Of a stretch of DNA of 8,627 nucleotides, positions 1 to 6,822 are shown piece by piece. Each line of letters begins with the position of its first letter. Position 1 is the stretch's first letter. Source of the DNA: Proteobacteria bacterium UBA1148 (GTDB taxonomy: Bacteria; Pseudomonadota; Gammaproteobacteria; Steroidobacterales; Rariloculaceae); contig DBZY01000107.1 in assembly GCA_002311835.1 (NCBI GenBank), positions 831 to 9,457 of the forward strand. The letters run 5' to 3'. The translations under genes were made by a program, and so were the position numbers. The notes beneath the pieces were generated by a model. The model did not search any database, was not told the origin of the DNA, and saw only the letters and a program-made list of their open reading frames with translations.

Positions 1-102
1 CAAATCCAGACTGACTCGCAGGGTAATTTGTACATTGGAGCGACCGGCGCTGGATTTCAGAGGCTGATCTTTACAGGTCTCACGCCACGAACGACTAATT
101 AG
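1..102 (+). CDS. C-terminal fragment of an NHL/SMP-30-like beta-propeller protein
   Basis: The frame is open from the first base and stops with TAG at 100-102, leaving 33 residues of a gene that begins outside the window. The segment DSQGNLYIGATGAGFQRLIF has the look of one strand set of an NHL or SMP-30 type propeller blade (Asp-x-x-Gly-Asn-Leu-Tyr, then an aromatic/Arg/Leu strand), and it is followed by a short polar tail. This resembles the last blade of secreted six-bladed propellers of the peptidyl-hydroxyglycine lyase-like group, but too little is visible to name the family firmly. It converges on the cytochrome lipoprotein gene and is separated from it by a strong hairpin. No catalytic residues can be judged. 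Confidence 0.6.
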   Translation, partial: QIQTDSQGNLYIGATGAGFQRLIFTGLTPRTTN

Positions 103-108
103 CCTAAT

Positions 109-139
109 AGTTGAGGGGGCGGGTCAAGCCCCCTCAACT
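109..139. terminator. Strong hairpin between convergent genes, likely shared terminator
   Basis: Bases 109-120 and 128-139 pair perfectly over 12 bp (arm AGTTGAGGGGGC) around a 7-nt loop. The hairpin begins 6 bp after the stop of the left-edge gene and ends 18 bp before the stop of the convergent cytochrome gene, so it could end transcription from both sides. The tail on the plus side is TTAGAATAA and the minus-side tail is ATTAGGCT. Neither is a real U-tract, so this is a stable stem in the right place rather than a textbook intrinsic terminator. Confidence 0.65.
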
Positions 140-157
140 TAGAATAACTGCTGCAGA

Positions 158-1012
158 TCAGGGCCTACAATCGGTACCAGTTCGGTCTCCACTTACCCAA
201 GCAGCAAGCATTTGCCACTCAGGATCATCCTGGGAAAGCCATCTACGAACTCCATTGTGTACGTAATCGCCACCACCATCAGGATGCAAAGGGTGCATCA
301 ATAAACGGCTCTGGGTTGGCCGTCCCGGCTCAACAAAGCGACTTACTGCACTCCATGACTCTTCCGGATCCGTCTGTGTGAACTCAATCCCACCGCCCCC
401 AGTAGCGCCAACGCTATGACAATTTGCACATGCGAGACCGCCCGGTATGACTTGAAAAAAAATCGGTTGCACACAAGTCCGGAAAAATTCAAAGTCAACA
501 TCAGGAATCGATTCGACTGACTCCAAAGCCGTACCAGTCCGCACCCACTCAGCCAGTACCTGCCACTCTGAATCATTTTGAGAATCCCAAACTTTACCCC
601 CTGTATGCAAGGCACTACCGCCCGCCTGAGGACTGAGCGGAGCTTGCAACAGTCGACTGCTCTGGGGATCTCCAGGCACCACCAGACGTGAGACCACTTC
701 AAAGTTTTGCCGTGACTGGGCTTCAGTCCAATGCGCGCTACCATCATCTCCTATCTCAAGCGACTCCAACATTAGCGGCGTATTGGCCTGCCAGGTGTGG
801 CACATAACACAGGCTGGCTCCCCAGGATCGGGAGGCAAAAAATCTCCGCGCGACTGTATAAATATCGGCTCCACGTTTGCGCGATAAAATTCAAAGTTGA
901 GTTCCGTCTGCGTCTCCGTACACCCGCTGAGCGCTACTATCAGGAGTGCTGCTACGCCATACAAAGCTATACGACAAACACTCTCCCACGCCCTCATGAC
1001 CCCCCCGCTCAT
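158..1012 (-). CDS. Lipoprotein with two tandem cytochrome c-like (CxxCH) domains
   Basis: This 284-residue protein is probably an outer- or inner-membrane-anchored di-heme electron carrier. A hydrophobic leader ends in the lipobox LSGC, with lipidated Cys31. Two homologous domains follow. Domain 1 (about 39-160) has heme motif CVMCH at 68-72, and domain 2 (about 173-275) has CANCH at 195-199. Matching landmarks are VEPIF/VQPIF, VPGDPQSSRLL/EPGRPTQSRLL, HTGG/HNGV and EWQVLAEWV/EWQMLAAWV. The pattern 'PGxPxxSRLL ... HxG ... W' is that of the Planctomycete-type cytochrome c-like domains. His136 and His252 are conserved between the repeats, whereas no Met is, so His may be the sixth ligand (inference). 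Cys180 and Cys282 are extra cysteines in domain 2. The start codon overlaps the stop of the propeller gene as ATGA, with AGGA just upstream; a second Met at codon 6 (ATG at 997-995) is also possible. The partner is most likely the upstream YVTN propeller. Confidence 0.9.
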   Translation of the reverse strand: MSGGVMRAWESVCRIALYGVAALLIVALSGCTETQTELNFEFYRANVEPIFIQSRGDFLPPDPGEPACVMCHTWQANTPLMLESLEIGDDGSAHWTEAQSRQNFEVVSRLVVPGDPQSSRLLQAPLSPQAGGSALHTGGKVWDSQNDSEWQVLAEWVRTGTALESVESIPDVDFEFFRTCVQPIFFQVIPGGLACANCHSVGATGGGGIEFTQTDPEESWSAVSRFVEPGRPTQSRLLMHPLHPDGGGDYVHNGVRRWLSQDDPEWQMLAAWVSGDRTGTDCRP

Positions 1013-2079
1013 CTTCCTGTCTCAGCCGGGAAGGTGTGAGTGGAGTTTCGCTTAGGTCCAAAACCAACCGGAATCCGCGCAATGATCTCTTGTGTTTTAG
1101 TATCTAACGCAACAGTCTCCATAGATCCCACAAGGCTGACATAAAGGGTTCCACTGTCAGGCGTTGCGGTGAGCCACTGTGGGGATGGTCCAACTTCTAT
1201 ACCACCGCGAAACTCAAGGTCGGGTAAGGACCATGTATAAACACGGCTGTCTAAACGACTGGCATACCAAAGCGCAGACTGATCGGGAAGTACAAGCAGT
1301 CCATGTCCTGTTCCGTCCTGAATCCCGTCAAAATTCTGCTGTGAGACGTGCAAGGGAGGTGGGCTGATGAAATCGACGGCTTCACGTTGATCCCAATCCA
1401 CCACGAAAAAGCCGTTCAGTCTAGTCGCCTGGGCAAATATGCGGTTCGTTGAACCATCCGCGTTGGACTCAATGGCCATGGGACGTACACGGTGGCCATC
1501 GAGTGCGACTCCCCAAACAACTTCGTCAATGCTGGCATCAATTACCTGAATCGTGTGCTCATCAACTGTAGCGGGTACCGCACCAAGACCTGCGATCACA
1601 TATTTACTATCTGCCGTCACATAGACATTGTGTACCCCGAAAGCTACAGGGATGGTTTTAATAACCTCATGGGAATCCAAATCTATAACCTGCACAAAGG
1701 GAGCATCACGAATACCAACATAGAGCTTGAGCGATGCCTTATTAATTACGAGCTTGTTCGGGCGATCCACCAAAGGAATACGCTCAACTACTTCAAGCGT
1801 TGTGATATCAACTACGTCGATCGTCTCGTCATGTTCGTTTGCAAAATAGAAGTACGTTCCATCTGGGTGGTTGACTACCGCATGCGCTTTTGGCACTCCT
1901 TCAATAATGTCTACCACTTCATTGGTGCTTGGATCAATGACATGCGCATTACTTCCAGCAAAATTAGTTTGAATGATTCGGACTACTGAATCAGTCTGGG
2001 CCAGCAGGGATGATGCCCCAAAAAAACACGTTCCCAGACAAACTGATCTCAATAGTCGCTTTGCATGGACATTATTCAT
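1009..2079 (-). CDS. Exported YVTN-family beta-propeller protein
   Basis: A 356-residue protein with a Sec signal peptide (about 1-28; basic KRLLR, then a hydrophobic stretch ending LLAQ). The rest is a run of degenerate blades of the YVTN/surface-layer propeller type: 'V-I-D-x-x-T/S-x-E-V-V-x-x-I-x-x' occurs at about 47-60, 88-102, 130-143, 178-190 and 323-337, giving roughly seven blades and closing with IPVGFGP. Such proteins are periplasmic or cell-surface scaffolds, and some act with cytochromes or as quinoprotein-like subunits. No PQQ-binding Trp-docking motif is evident. His150, His244, His257 and His259 (the last two in a GTGHG turn) could bind metal, but this is only a suggestion. 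GAGG lies about 8 bases before the ATG and decides the start. It is first in a two-gene unit; its TGA overlaps the ATG of the double-heme lipoprotein, implying translational coupling and a shared task. Substrate unknown. Confidence 0.9.
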   Translation of the reverse strand: MNNVHAKRLLRSVCLGTCFFGASSLLAQTDSVVRIIQTNFAGSNAHVIDPSTNEVVDIIEGVPKAHAVVNHPDGTYFYFANEHDETIDVVDITTLEVVERIPLVDRPNKLVINKASLKLYVGIRDAPFVQVIDLDSHEVIKTIPVAFGVHNVYVTADSKYVIAGLGAVPATVDEHTIQVIDASIDEVVWGVALDGHRVRPMAIESNADGSTNRIFAQATRLNGFFVVDWDQREAVDFISPPPLHVSQQNFDGIQDGTGHGLLVLPDQSALWYASRLDSRVYTWSLPDLEFRGGIEVGPSPQWLTATPDSGTLYVSLVGSMETVALDTKTQEIIARIPVGFGPKRNSTHTFPAETGR

Positions 2080-2169
2080 TGGATGACCTCTGGTACATTA
2101 CATACCGCATACTAAGTTGAATTATGCGTTCAATGGGTTAAAGGAATCTGGAAAACCCCCAACAGCCGC

Positions 2170-2207
2170 GGCTTCTAAACAAATCCCAACGATAAAGACT
2201 AGAAGCC
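2170..2207. repeat. 8-bp inverted repeat (operator-like dyad)
   Basis: GGCTTCTA (2170-2177) and TAGAAGCC (2200-2207) are perfect inverted copies separated by 22 bp, with arm centres 30 bp apart, close to three helical turns. The right arm abuts the candidate -10 element of the minus-strand promoter (2208-2213) and covers the expected start of that transcript, a usual place for a repressor site. It might instead act as an RNA stem with a 22-nt loop. A chance match of this length in an intergenic region is possible. Confidence 0.35.
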
Positions 2208-2236
2208 TTTATACGAGACTTTGGTGGGTTATACAA
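2208..2236 (-). promoter_or_regulatory. Candidate sigma-70-type promoter for the propeller-cytochrome pair
   Basis: On the minus strand TTGTAT (2236-2231; three of six consensus -35 bases) and TATAAA (2213-2208; five of six consensus -10 bases) are separated by 17 bp. Transcription would start near 2201, leaving a leader of about 120 nt before the propeller ATG. The -35 is weak, so an activator or another start site remains possible. Confidence 0.3.
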
Positions 2237-2421
2237 ACACCTGTTTTATCAAGTAAGGTAATACACCTCAGGTCTTATCTGACGATGAGGTTCTGGCGCA
2301 ATAACTATGGAGACTTTCAATCTATCAAGCACTAATTGCCCTATTCTCATAACGAGAAGTTCCAACCAGGCAGGCAGCCATGCCTTACACTTCCAGCACT
2401 AGGAAATAGACATTTTCAGCC

Positions 2422-3570
2422 ATGAATCTACGCACAATCACTGTCGGAATTACACTGAGTTGTATAGGTGTTATCTATTTGGCGCAAACTTTCGGTTGGC
2501 GACAAGGGGCACTATTTTTAGTTGGCCTCGGTGCCGGCTTAGTCTTATACCACGCGGCCTTTGGATTTACGTCCGCTTGGCGTGACGTTGTAACAACCGG
2601 GCGCAGTGCAGGACTGCGAGCACAGCTCCTAATGTTGGCCGTGACGACTCTAGTATTCCTACCCTTACTTGCTGATGGCCAGTTGTGGGGCACAGAGCTT
2701 CATGGCGCGGTCAGGCCACTGGGTGTCCCCGTTCTAGTGGGCGCATTCCTATTCGGCCTTGGGATGCAAGTGGGTGGTGGTTGTGCCTCCGGAACGCTTT
2801 TTACGGTGGGTGGAGGTAGCGCACGTATGGTTGTGACTCTGGGTGCATTCATTGCTGGTTCAGCACTGGGCGCTTTCCACCGACCTGCCTGGGATCTCAT
2901 GCCGGGGGTAGGCCCAATTTCATTACAGATTGAGATCGGGACGGCTGGAGCAATGGTTGTGACGCTGGGGTTATTGGCATTGGCCTGGGCAGGCTCTGCA
3001 ATCATGGAGCGTCGACGTTACGGAAGCCTTTTAGGTCTCGGCACCCGTGCGCCAAGACAAGCCTGGCTGCGGGGACCGTGGCCGCTAGTGGCCGGTGCGC
3101 TCGGGTTAGCTGCAGTCAATATTGCGACACTTACCTTGGCAGGACGCCCTTGGGGTGTCACGTCGGGATTTGCTCTCTGGGGTTCTAAAGCAGCCGCTAT
3201 CGCAGGTCTGGATGTAGCATCATGGCCCTACTGGCAGTCGCCAGCGGCGGCGGCCACCTTAGAAGCAAGCGTCTTTGGAGACATCACGTCGGTCATGAAC
3301 TTTGGCATCATCCTAGGCGCCCTAATTGCGGCGGGGCTGGCTGGTCGCTTCGCACCAGTGTGGCGAGTACCCGCGCGATCGCTACTTGCCGCCGTTGTAG
3401 GCGGATTATTGCTGGGCTATGGGGCACGCATTGCGTACGGCTGCAATATAGGCGCCTACTTCAGCGGAGTCGCCTCCTCCAGTGCACATGGCTGGGTGTG
3501 GTTGTTTGCCGCATTCGTGGGTAGCACTCTGGGCACGCGACTACGACCTTGGTTTAGGCTGGATGGGTAA
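2422..3570 (+). CDS. YeeE/YedE family membrane protein, thiosulfate-transporter-like
   Basis: A 382-residue polytopic inner-membrane protein, almost wholly hydrophobic, of the YeeE/YedE (sulphur transport, DUF395) family. Characterised members such as TsuA take up thiosulfate by passing it along conserved cysteines. Here the protein has both pseudo-symmetric halves: GGGCASGTLF around Cys121 and YGCNIGAYFSG around Cys341, each on a glycine-rich re-entrant loop. These are the two family hallmark motifs, and the length fits a complete double-domain member. Cys14 in the first membrane segment may be a third. An in-frame TAG at 2407 leaves ATG 2422 as the only Met start, yet there is no Shine-Dalgarno within normal distance (AGGA is about 17 bases away), so initiation may be weak. 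It is followed after 31 bp by an exported DsrE-like protein, with which it probably forms an operon for import or trafficking of reduced sulfur. The exact substrate is not proven. Confidence 0.93.
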   Translation: MNLRTITVGITLSCIGVIYLAQTFGWRQGALFLVGLGAGLVLYHAAFGFTSAWRDVVTTGRSAGLRAQLLMLAVTTLVFLPLLADGQLWGTELHGAVRPLGVPVLVGAFLFGLGMQVGGGCASGTLFTVGGGSARMVVTLGAFIAGSALGAFHRPAWDLMPGVGPISLQIEIGTAGAMVVTLGLLALAWAGSAIMERRRYGSLLGLGTRAPRQAWLRGPWPLVAGALGLAAVNIATLTLAGRPWGVTSGFALWGSKAAAIAGLDVASWPYWQSPAAAATLEASVFGDITSVMNFGIILGALIAAGLAGRFAPVWRVPARSLLAAVVGGLLLGYGARIAYGCNIGAYFSGVASSSAHGWVWLFAAFVGSTLGTRLRPWFRLDG

Positions 3571-3601
3571 TCGTTTTTTGCTTGAGCTTTAGGAGAACAT
3601 C

Positions 3602-4141
3602 ATGAAAGCATTATTAGTGATCGCAGCAACCTCAATAGGAATCATGAGTTCAACTCTGGCCCAGACCACAGACACCCTACCAGTACCTAATTTCGAACCC
3701 GCAAGAGATGTACCCGGAGCGCACCAACTACCGGATCCCACTGTCACACACAAGGTTGTAATCGATATCACCACCGCGGCTTCGGAAATCAATGACATAA
3801 ATTCTAGACTGGTTGGAGCGGCGCGGTATGTTAATACTCTTGCCAAATACGGCGTGCCCGCGGAACAACGCAAAGTCGCTGTCGTCCTACACCAAGGTGC
3901 CACTGAAATCATACTCAATAATGAAACCTTCAAAGCGCGTAACGATGGCCATGACAACCCAAATATTGCACTGATCCAAAACCTCACAGCAGCTGGTGTG
4001 AAATTTCATGTGTGTGGGCAAGCTGTGCTCGGGCGGAATATTGATCCCGATACGATCATGCCTGAAATTCAGCTAGACCTTTGGGCGCTCACCACACTGA
4101 TCAACCTACAGCTCGACGGCTACGTACTCGTGGGCGAATGA
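3602..4141 (+). CDS. Exported DsrE/DsrF-like sulfur-handling protein
   Basis: A 179-residue protein with a Sec signal peptide (1-20, cleavage likely after STLA) and then a short Pro-rich linker. The DsrE-like fold covers about 48-179: strand KVVIDIT (51-57), strand KVAVVLHQGAT (91-101), NPNIALIQNLTAAGVKF (119-135) and the signature HVCGQAVLGR with Cys138, then a helix (WALTTLINLQ) and the closing GYVLVGE. In the DsrE/TusD group the equivalent cysteine carries persulfide sulfur. Cys138 is the only cysteine in the whole protein, consistent with such a role outside the cytoplasm. A strong AGGAG lies 6 bases before the ATG. The YeeE-type transporter gene immediately upstream suggests that it binds or delivers reduced sulfur in the periplasm. 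No DsrF/DsrH partners or TusA are in the window, so it is not a classic DsrEFH complex. Confidence 0.88.
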   Translation: MKALLVIAATSIGIMSSTLAQTTDTLPVPNFEPARDVPGAHQLPDPTVTHKVVIDITTAASEINDINSRLVGAARYVNTLAKYGVPAEQRKVAVVLHQGATEIILNNETFKARNDGHDNPNIALIQNLTAAGVKFHVCGQAVLGRNIDPDTIMPEIQLDLWALTTLINLQLDGYVLVGE

Positions 4142-4182
4142 CTGCACCTTTGTGGGCAGCACGCACTACTCGCTTGGATATT

Positions 4183-5655
4183 CTACGCTAGAGACGGTTG
4201 CTGGTTATGCCAGTCTGTCGCCTGCTCGTAGGCATGCGCCAGTGCAAAAACCGCTGATTCACCTAGATGCGGCCCGCTAATCTGGATACCAATGGGTAAA
4301 CCGTCTTGGCTGAATCCGCAGGGAACTGAGATTGTGGGGATTCCATATGCATCGAATGGAGAAGTATTTCTCAAAGAAGAGGCGATGGCGTCAGGTGGGT
4401 TCTGGCCCTCTTCGATTGTGGCGGGCAGCAGAGGAGACGTCGGGGTAATGAGCAAGTCCACCTCTGAGAAAACAGTTTCTATCTCGCGCCGAACACGGGC
4501 AAGTTCATTGCGAGCCTCAAGATAGGTAGTTGCAGGAATATCAGCTCCCGTTAAGAGTCTACTGAGCACACGGGGCTGGTATAGCGCGCGGATCTCTTGT
4601 TGTTCGAGGTATTCGGCATGATATGCATAGGGCTCGACCGGCACGACGCGGACCGTGGGCATCGGCAATTCCACATCTTGGACTGTTGCCGTCAGGTCAC
4701 TCAAAATTACCAATGCGCGATCGGTTACTTCCTCTATATCCTCGTCCAAATCCTCAAAGAAAAACGATCGCGCTACACCAATCCGAAACTCAGACGTCCT
4801 ACGGTACAAAGCACTCACATAGTCTGGCACGTCTGCTCTGATACTTGCTAAATCGCCGGGGTCGTAGCCCGCAAGGGCCTGTAGCATCAACGCAGTATCC
4901 GCAACAGTTCGGCACATTGGGCCAACATGATCCTGAGAAACCGCCAAGGGAATGATGCCGCGTATGCTCACGAGTCCGTAGGTTGGCTTTAGCCCAACGA
5001 TTCCACAATACGCCGCCGGCTGCCGGATGGACCCGCCTGTGTCCGTACCCAGCGCGGCTGCACACAAACGCGAAGAGACCGCAGCAGCCGAACCACCGGA
5101 AGACCCGCCCGGAATGCGATCGAGATTCCAAGGATTGTGTACGGAACCATAGTGGGAGACGCCAGAGGTAGCACCATAAGCAAACTCATGCATATTGAGT
5201 TTGCCGAGCAACACGGCGCCCGCCTCTTTCAAACGAAGAACGACCTCCGCATCCTCGCTAGGAATACGTTCTGCGAAGAGCGCACTCCCTGCCGTCGTTA
5301 GAACTCCAGCGGTATCAATATTATCCTTTAACGCGATTGGGATACCGTGTAGAGGTCCCCGCCACAACCCTCTATCAAGCTCGGATTCTCGTTCTCTCGC
5401 TTGTTCGTAAGCCAACTCCTCAGTCACGGTAATAAAGGCGTTCAACTGAGGATTCAAACGCCCGATCCGCTCTAAGTAAGCACGTACCAACTCGGTGGGT
5501 GAGAGAGATCTTGCACGAATAAGTTTAGACGCTTCTTCAATGGTCAGATCAGCCGGATCTGAAGACTGGGCTAGAACACGCCCAAAAGAAAAGCAACTCC
5601 CAACAGCTGCGCCACCCGCAATAAAGTCTCTCCGCGTATAGGAACAGACAGGCAT
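4183..5655 (-). CDS. Tat-exported amidase-signature family hydrolase
   Basis: A 490-residue amidase-signature enzyme, the family that hydrolyses amides through a Ser-cisSer-Lys triad. All three residues are present: Lys110 (IALKDN), Ser185 in the GGSSGGS loop and nucleophile Ser209 in GTDTGGSIR, with the usual 24-residue Ser-Ser spacing. The core GLKPTYGLVS (221-230) and the C-terminal PTISVPCGF...GLPIGIQISGP block are intact, so the enzyme looks functional. The N-terminus TRRDFIAGGAAVG followed by LAQ is a twin-arginine signal, placing the folded enzyme outside the cytoplasm. That argues against the GatA subunit of tRNA amidotransferase despite strong resemblance, and no GatB or GatC is nearby. 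Substrate cannot be told; exported members act on various amides. GGAG lies 6-7 bases before the ATG. The DUF6152 gene ends 16 bp upstream, so the two are probably co-transcribed. There is no clear terminator in the 41 bp before the convergent DsrE gene. Confidence 0.93.
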   Translation of the reverse strand: MPVCSYTRRDFIAGGAAVGSCFSFGRVLAQSSDPADLTIEEASKLIRARSLSPTELVRAYLERIGRLNPQLNAFITVTEELAYEQARERESELDRGLWRGPLHGIPIALKDNIDTAGVLTTAGSALFAERIPSEDAEVVLRLKEAGAVLLGKLNMHEFAYGATSGVSHYGSVHNPWNLDRIPGGSSGGSAAAVSSRLCAAALGTDTGGSIRQPAAYCGIVGLKPTYGLVSIRGIIPLAVSQDHVGPMCRTVADTALMLQALAGYDPGDLASIRADVPDYVSALYRRTSEFRIGVARSFFFEDLDEDIEEVTDRALVILSDLTATVQDVELPMPTVRVVPVEPYAYHAEYLEQQEIRALYQPRVLSRLLTGADIPATTYLEARNELARVRREIETVFSEVDLLITPTSPLLPATIEEGQNPPDAIASSLRNTSPFDAYGIPTISVPCGFSQDGLPIGIQISGPHLGESAVFALAHAYEQATDWHNQQPSLA

Positions 5656-5671
5656 GTATTTCTCCGCTGAT

Positions 5672-6715
5672 CTATTCAGTTATGAATCGTCTCGCCGCCC
5701 CAGAGTCACAATCAAATGGGGACATCTCCATATGTGGGGAATAAATCAACTCCCTGCTATGACTCATCGGCTCCACAAGGTACTCAGGATCCTCAAGCAT
5801 AAACTCAACAACGATACGGGTTCCATCCTCGGTCAACCGATAGCGTTCAACTACATGTTTCTGAGCACCCGAAGGAACCCCAGTCTGGTAGGGCGACCGA
5901 TGGTCAGCTAAGTGCCGCGTATCTACAACAAGAACATCATCTTCCCACCAGCCAATTGAGTGACCTGCATGCGCTCGCTCACCAGGCTCTGGATGTTCTC
6001 GTCCATCCATGTACACGGTGCGTTCATCGTCGAAATACTCACTTCGTATTACAACAGTCTCTTCGTCTTCGTTTATGCGGATTTCAAGGGGATAAAGGTT
6101 TGTGGTAATAATCATGGATGGTGTAGGTCGTCCTATGCAGTTCAACGCAGGATTCTCATCGGAACGTTCATCAAATACCGCTTGAGCGGCTTTGCCTTTC
6201 TCAGTCAGGTTGAGGTTGGCTCTAAAGAACCCATCAAACCCACCCGGATAATTGATGAGTTTTGATGTATCTGCCATCCATCTGCCTTCCAAGGTTGATG
6301 AACTCACTGTTGCTTCCGGCTTTGTTAGAAGCGGTTCTCCAGTATCTCTGTTGAATGACGTTGGCAAAGGACTGCCTGATTGCTTCTCAATTGAGTCCAA
6401 TAGCCCATACGGCCGCCCATTGCGTGCAGGACGCGTCTGCACGGTAACTTGATCCCCAATTGATAAAGAATCGCGTGTCCAACCCATACGCGAAACAGTG
6501 ACAGTCGAACCCATTTGCAGTGCCCACTCAACTGATGCACCATTTTCATCTCTAGTCTCAACCACAAAGTAAACGTGTGGATTCCGCCAGTTAAACTCAG
6601 TGACTGTGCCCTCAATCGTCACTAACGTATTCATGTCTAGATCAGCGTCACTGTGATGGCCAAAAGCAGATGAGGCAAACATGACGCTCACTACTATGGT
6701 TATCACATATTTCAT
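5672..6715 (-). CDS. Exported DUF6152-family protein with C-terminal extension
   Basis: Counted from ATG 6715 the protein is 347 residues; a TTG start at 6733 would add six, but MKYVITIVV is a better signal peptide start and GGGGGT sits 6 bases upstream. Cleavage after AFG (17-19) would leave HHSDADLD as the mature N-terminus. Residues 20-115 match DUF6152: HHS, VTIEGTVTEFNWRNPHVYF (32-50), VEWALQMGS, GWTRDSLSIGDQVTV (78-92). About 141-347 is a second domain I know only as a recurring hypothetical segment: LEGRW, VYMDGREHPEP (234-244), GHSIGWWEDDVLVVDT (251-266), VVERYRLTEDGTRIVVEF, LEDPEYL. Many His residues (H20, H21, H47, H241, H249, H252, H268, H272, H287) hint at a metal site. Function unknown; it is first in a likely operon with the amidase and divergent from the cytochrome-propeller gene. 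Confidence 0.88.
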   Translation of the reverse strand: MKYVITIVVSVMFASSAFGHHSDADLDMNTLVTIEGTVTEFNWRNPHVYFVVETRDENGASVEWALQMGSTVTVSRMGWTRDSLSIGDQVTVQTRPARNGRPYGLLDSIEKQSGSPLPTSFNRDTGEPLLTKPEATVSSSTLEGRWMADTSKLINYPGGFDGFFRANLNLTEKGKAAQAVFDERSDENPALNCIGRPTPSMIITTNLYPLEIRINEDEETVVIRSEYFDDERTVYMDGREHPEPGERAHAGHSIGWWEDDVLVVDTRHLADHRSPYQTGVPSGAQKHVVERYRLTEDGTRIVVEFMLEDPEYLVEPMSHSRELIYSPHMEMSPFDCDSGAARRFITE

Positions 6716-6792
6716 GGGCATACCCCCAAGCAATTCTCACACCAATTCTACTGACATTCTCCCTACGAACGAAGAAACTTCCGATACTAGTT

Positions 6793-6822
6793 TTAACACT
6801 GTGCCATAGAAGACACCATAAT
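6793..6822 (+). promoter_or_regulatory. Candidate promoter for the cytochrome c-Vgb gene
   Basis: TTAACA (6793-6798; five of six -35 consensus bases) and CATAAT (6817-6822; five of six -10 consensus bases) are spaced by 18 bp. Transcription would start near 6829, about 148 nt before the ATG at 6977. Its -10 overlaps that of the opposite promoter. Confidence 0.45.

Larger units (their letters stand above)
2080..2421. other. Divergent intergenic region between propeller and YeeE genes
   Basis: These 342 bp separate two genes that are transcribed away from each other, so the regulatory DNA of both should lie here. The supported contents are the propeller gene's Shine-Dalgarno (GAGG at 2087-2090), a candidate minus-strand promoter at 2208-2236, and an 8-bp dyad at 2170-2177/2200-2207. 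A small hairpin (AGGCA-GCCA-TGCCT, 2372-2385) also lies in the leader of the YeeE gene. I found no convincing plus-strand promoter and no riboswitch-like structure that I recognise. A 72-codon plus-strand frame (2117-2335) has no protein character and is left out. Confidence 0.6.

Noticed and set aside
1492..1989. 165-codon plus-strand open frame
   Set aside because: It is wholly antisense to the YVTN propeller gene, which has a signal peptide, blade repeats and a good ribosome site. The antisense product has no recognisable domain.
2117..2335. 72-codon plus-strand frame in the divergent intergenic region
   Set aside because: No Shine-Dalgarno, odd composition and no domain character; it overlaps the candidate promoter and dyad.
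4142..4182. Terminator between the convergent DsrE and amidase genes
   Set aside because: No stem of useful length followed by a U-tract was found on either strand.
4183..5655. GatA subunit of the tRNA-dependent amidotransferase
   Set aside because: The core matches the amidase signature family, but a twin-arginine signal is present and gatB/gatC are absent from the window.
5654..6452. Plus-strand frames of 85, 101 and 66 codons
   Set aside because: All are antisense to the DUF6152 gene, whose motifs are clear.
6716..6733. TTG start extending the DUF6152 protein by six residues
   Set aside because: The ATG at 6715 begins a normal signal peptide and has a G-rich ribosome site; the TTG has none that is better.
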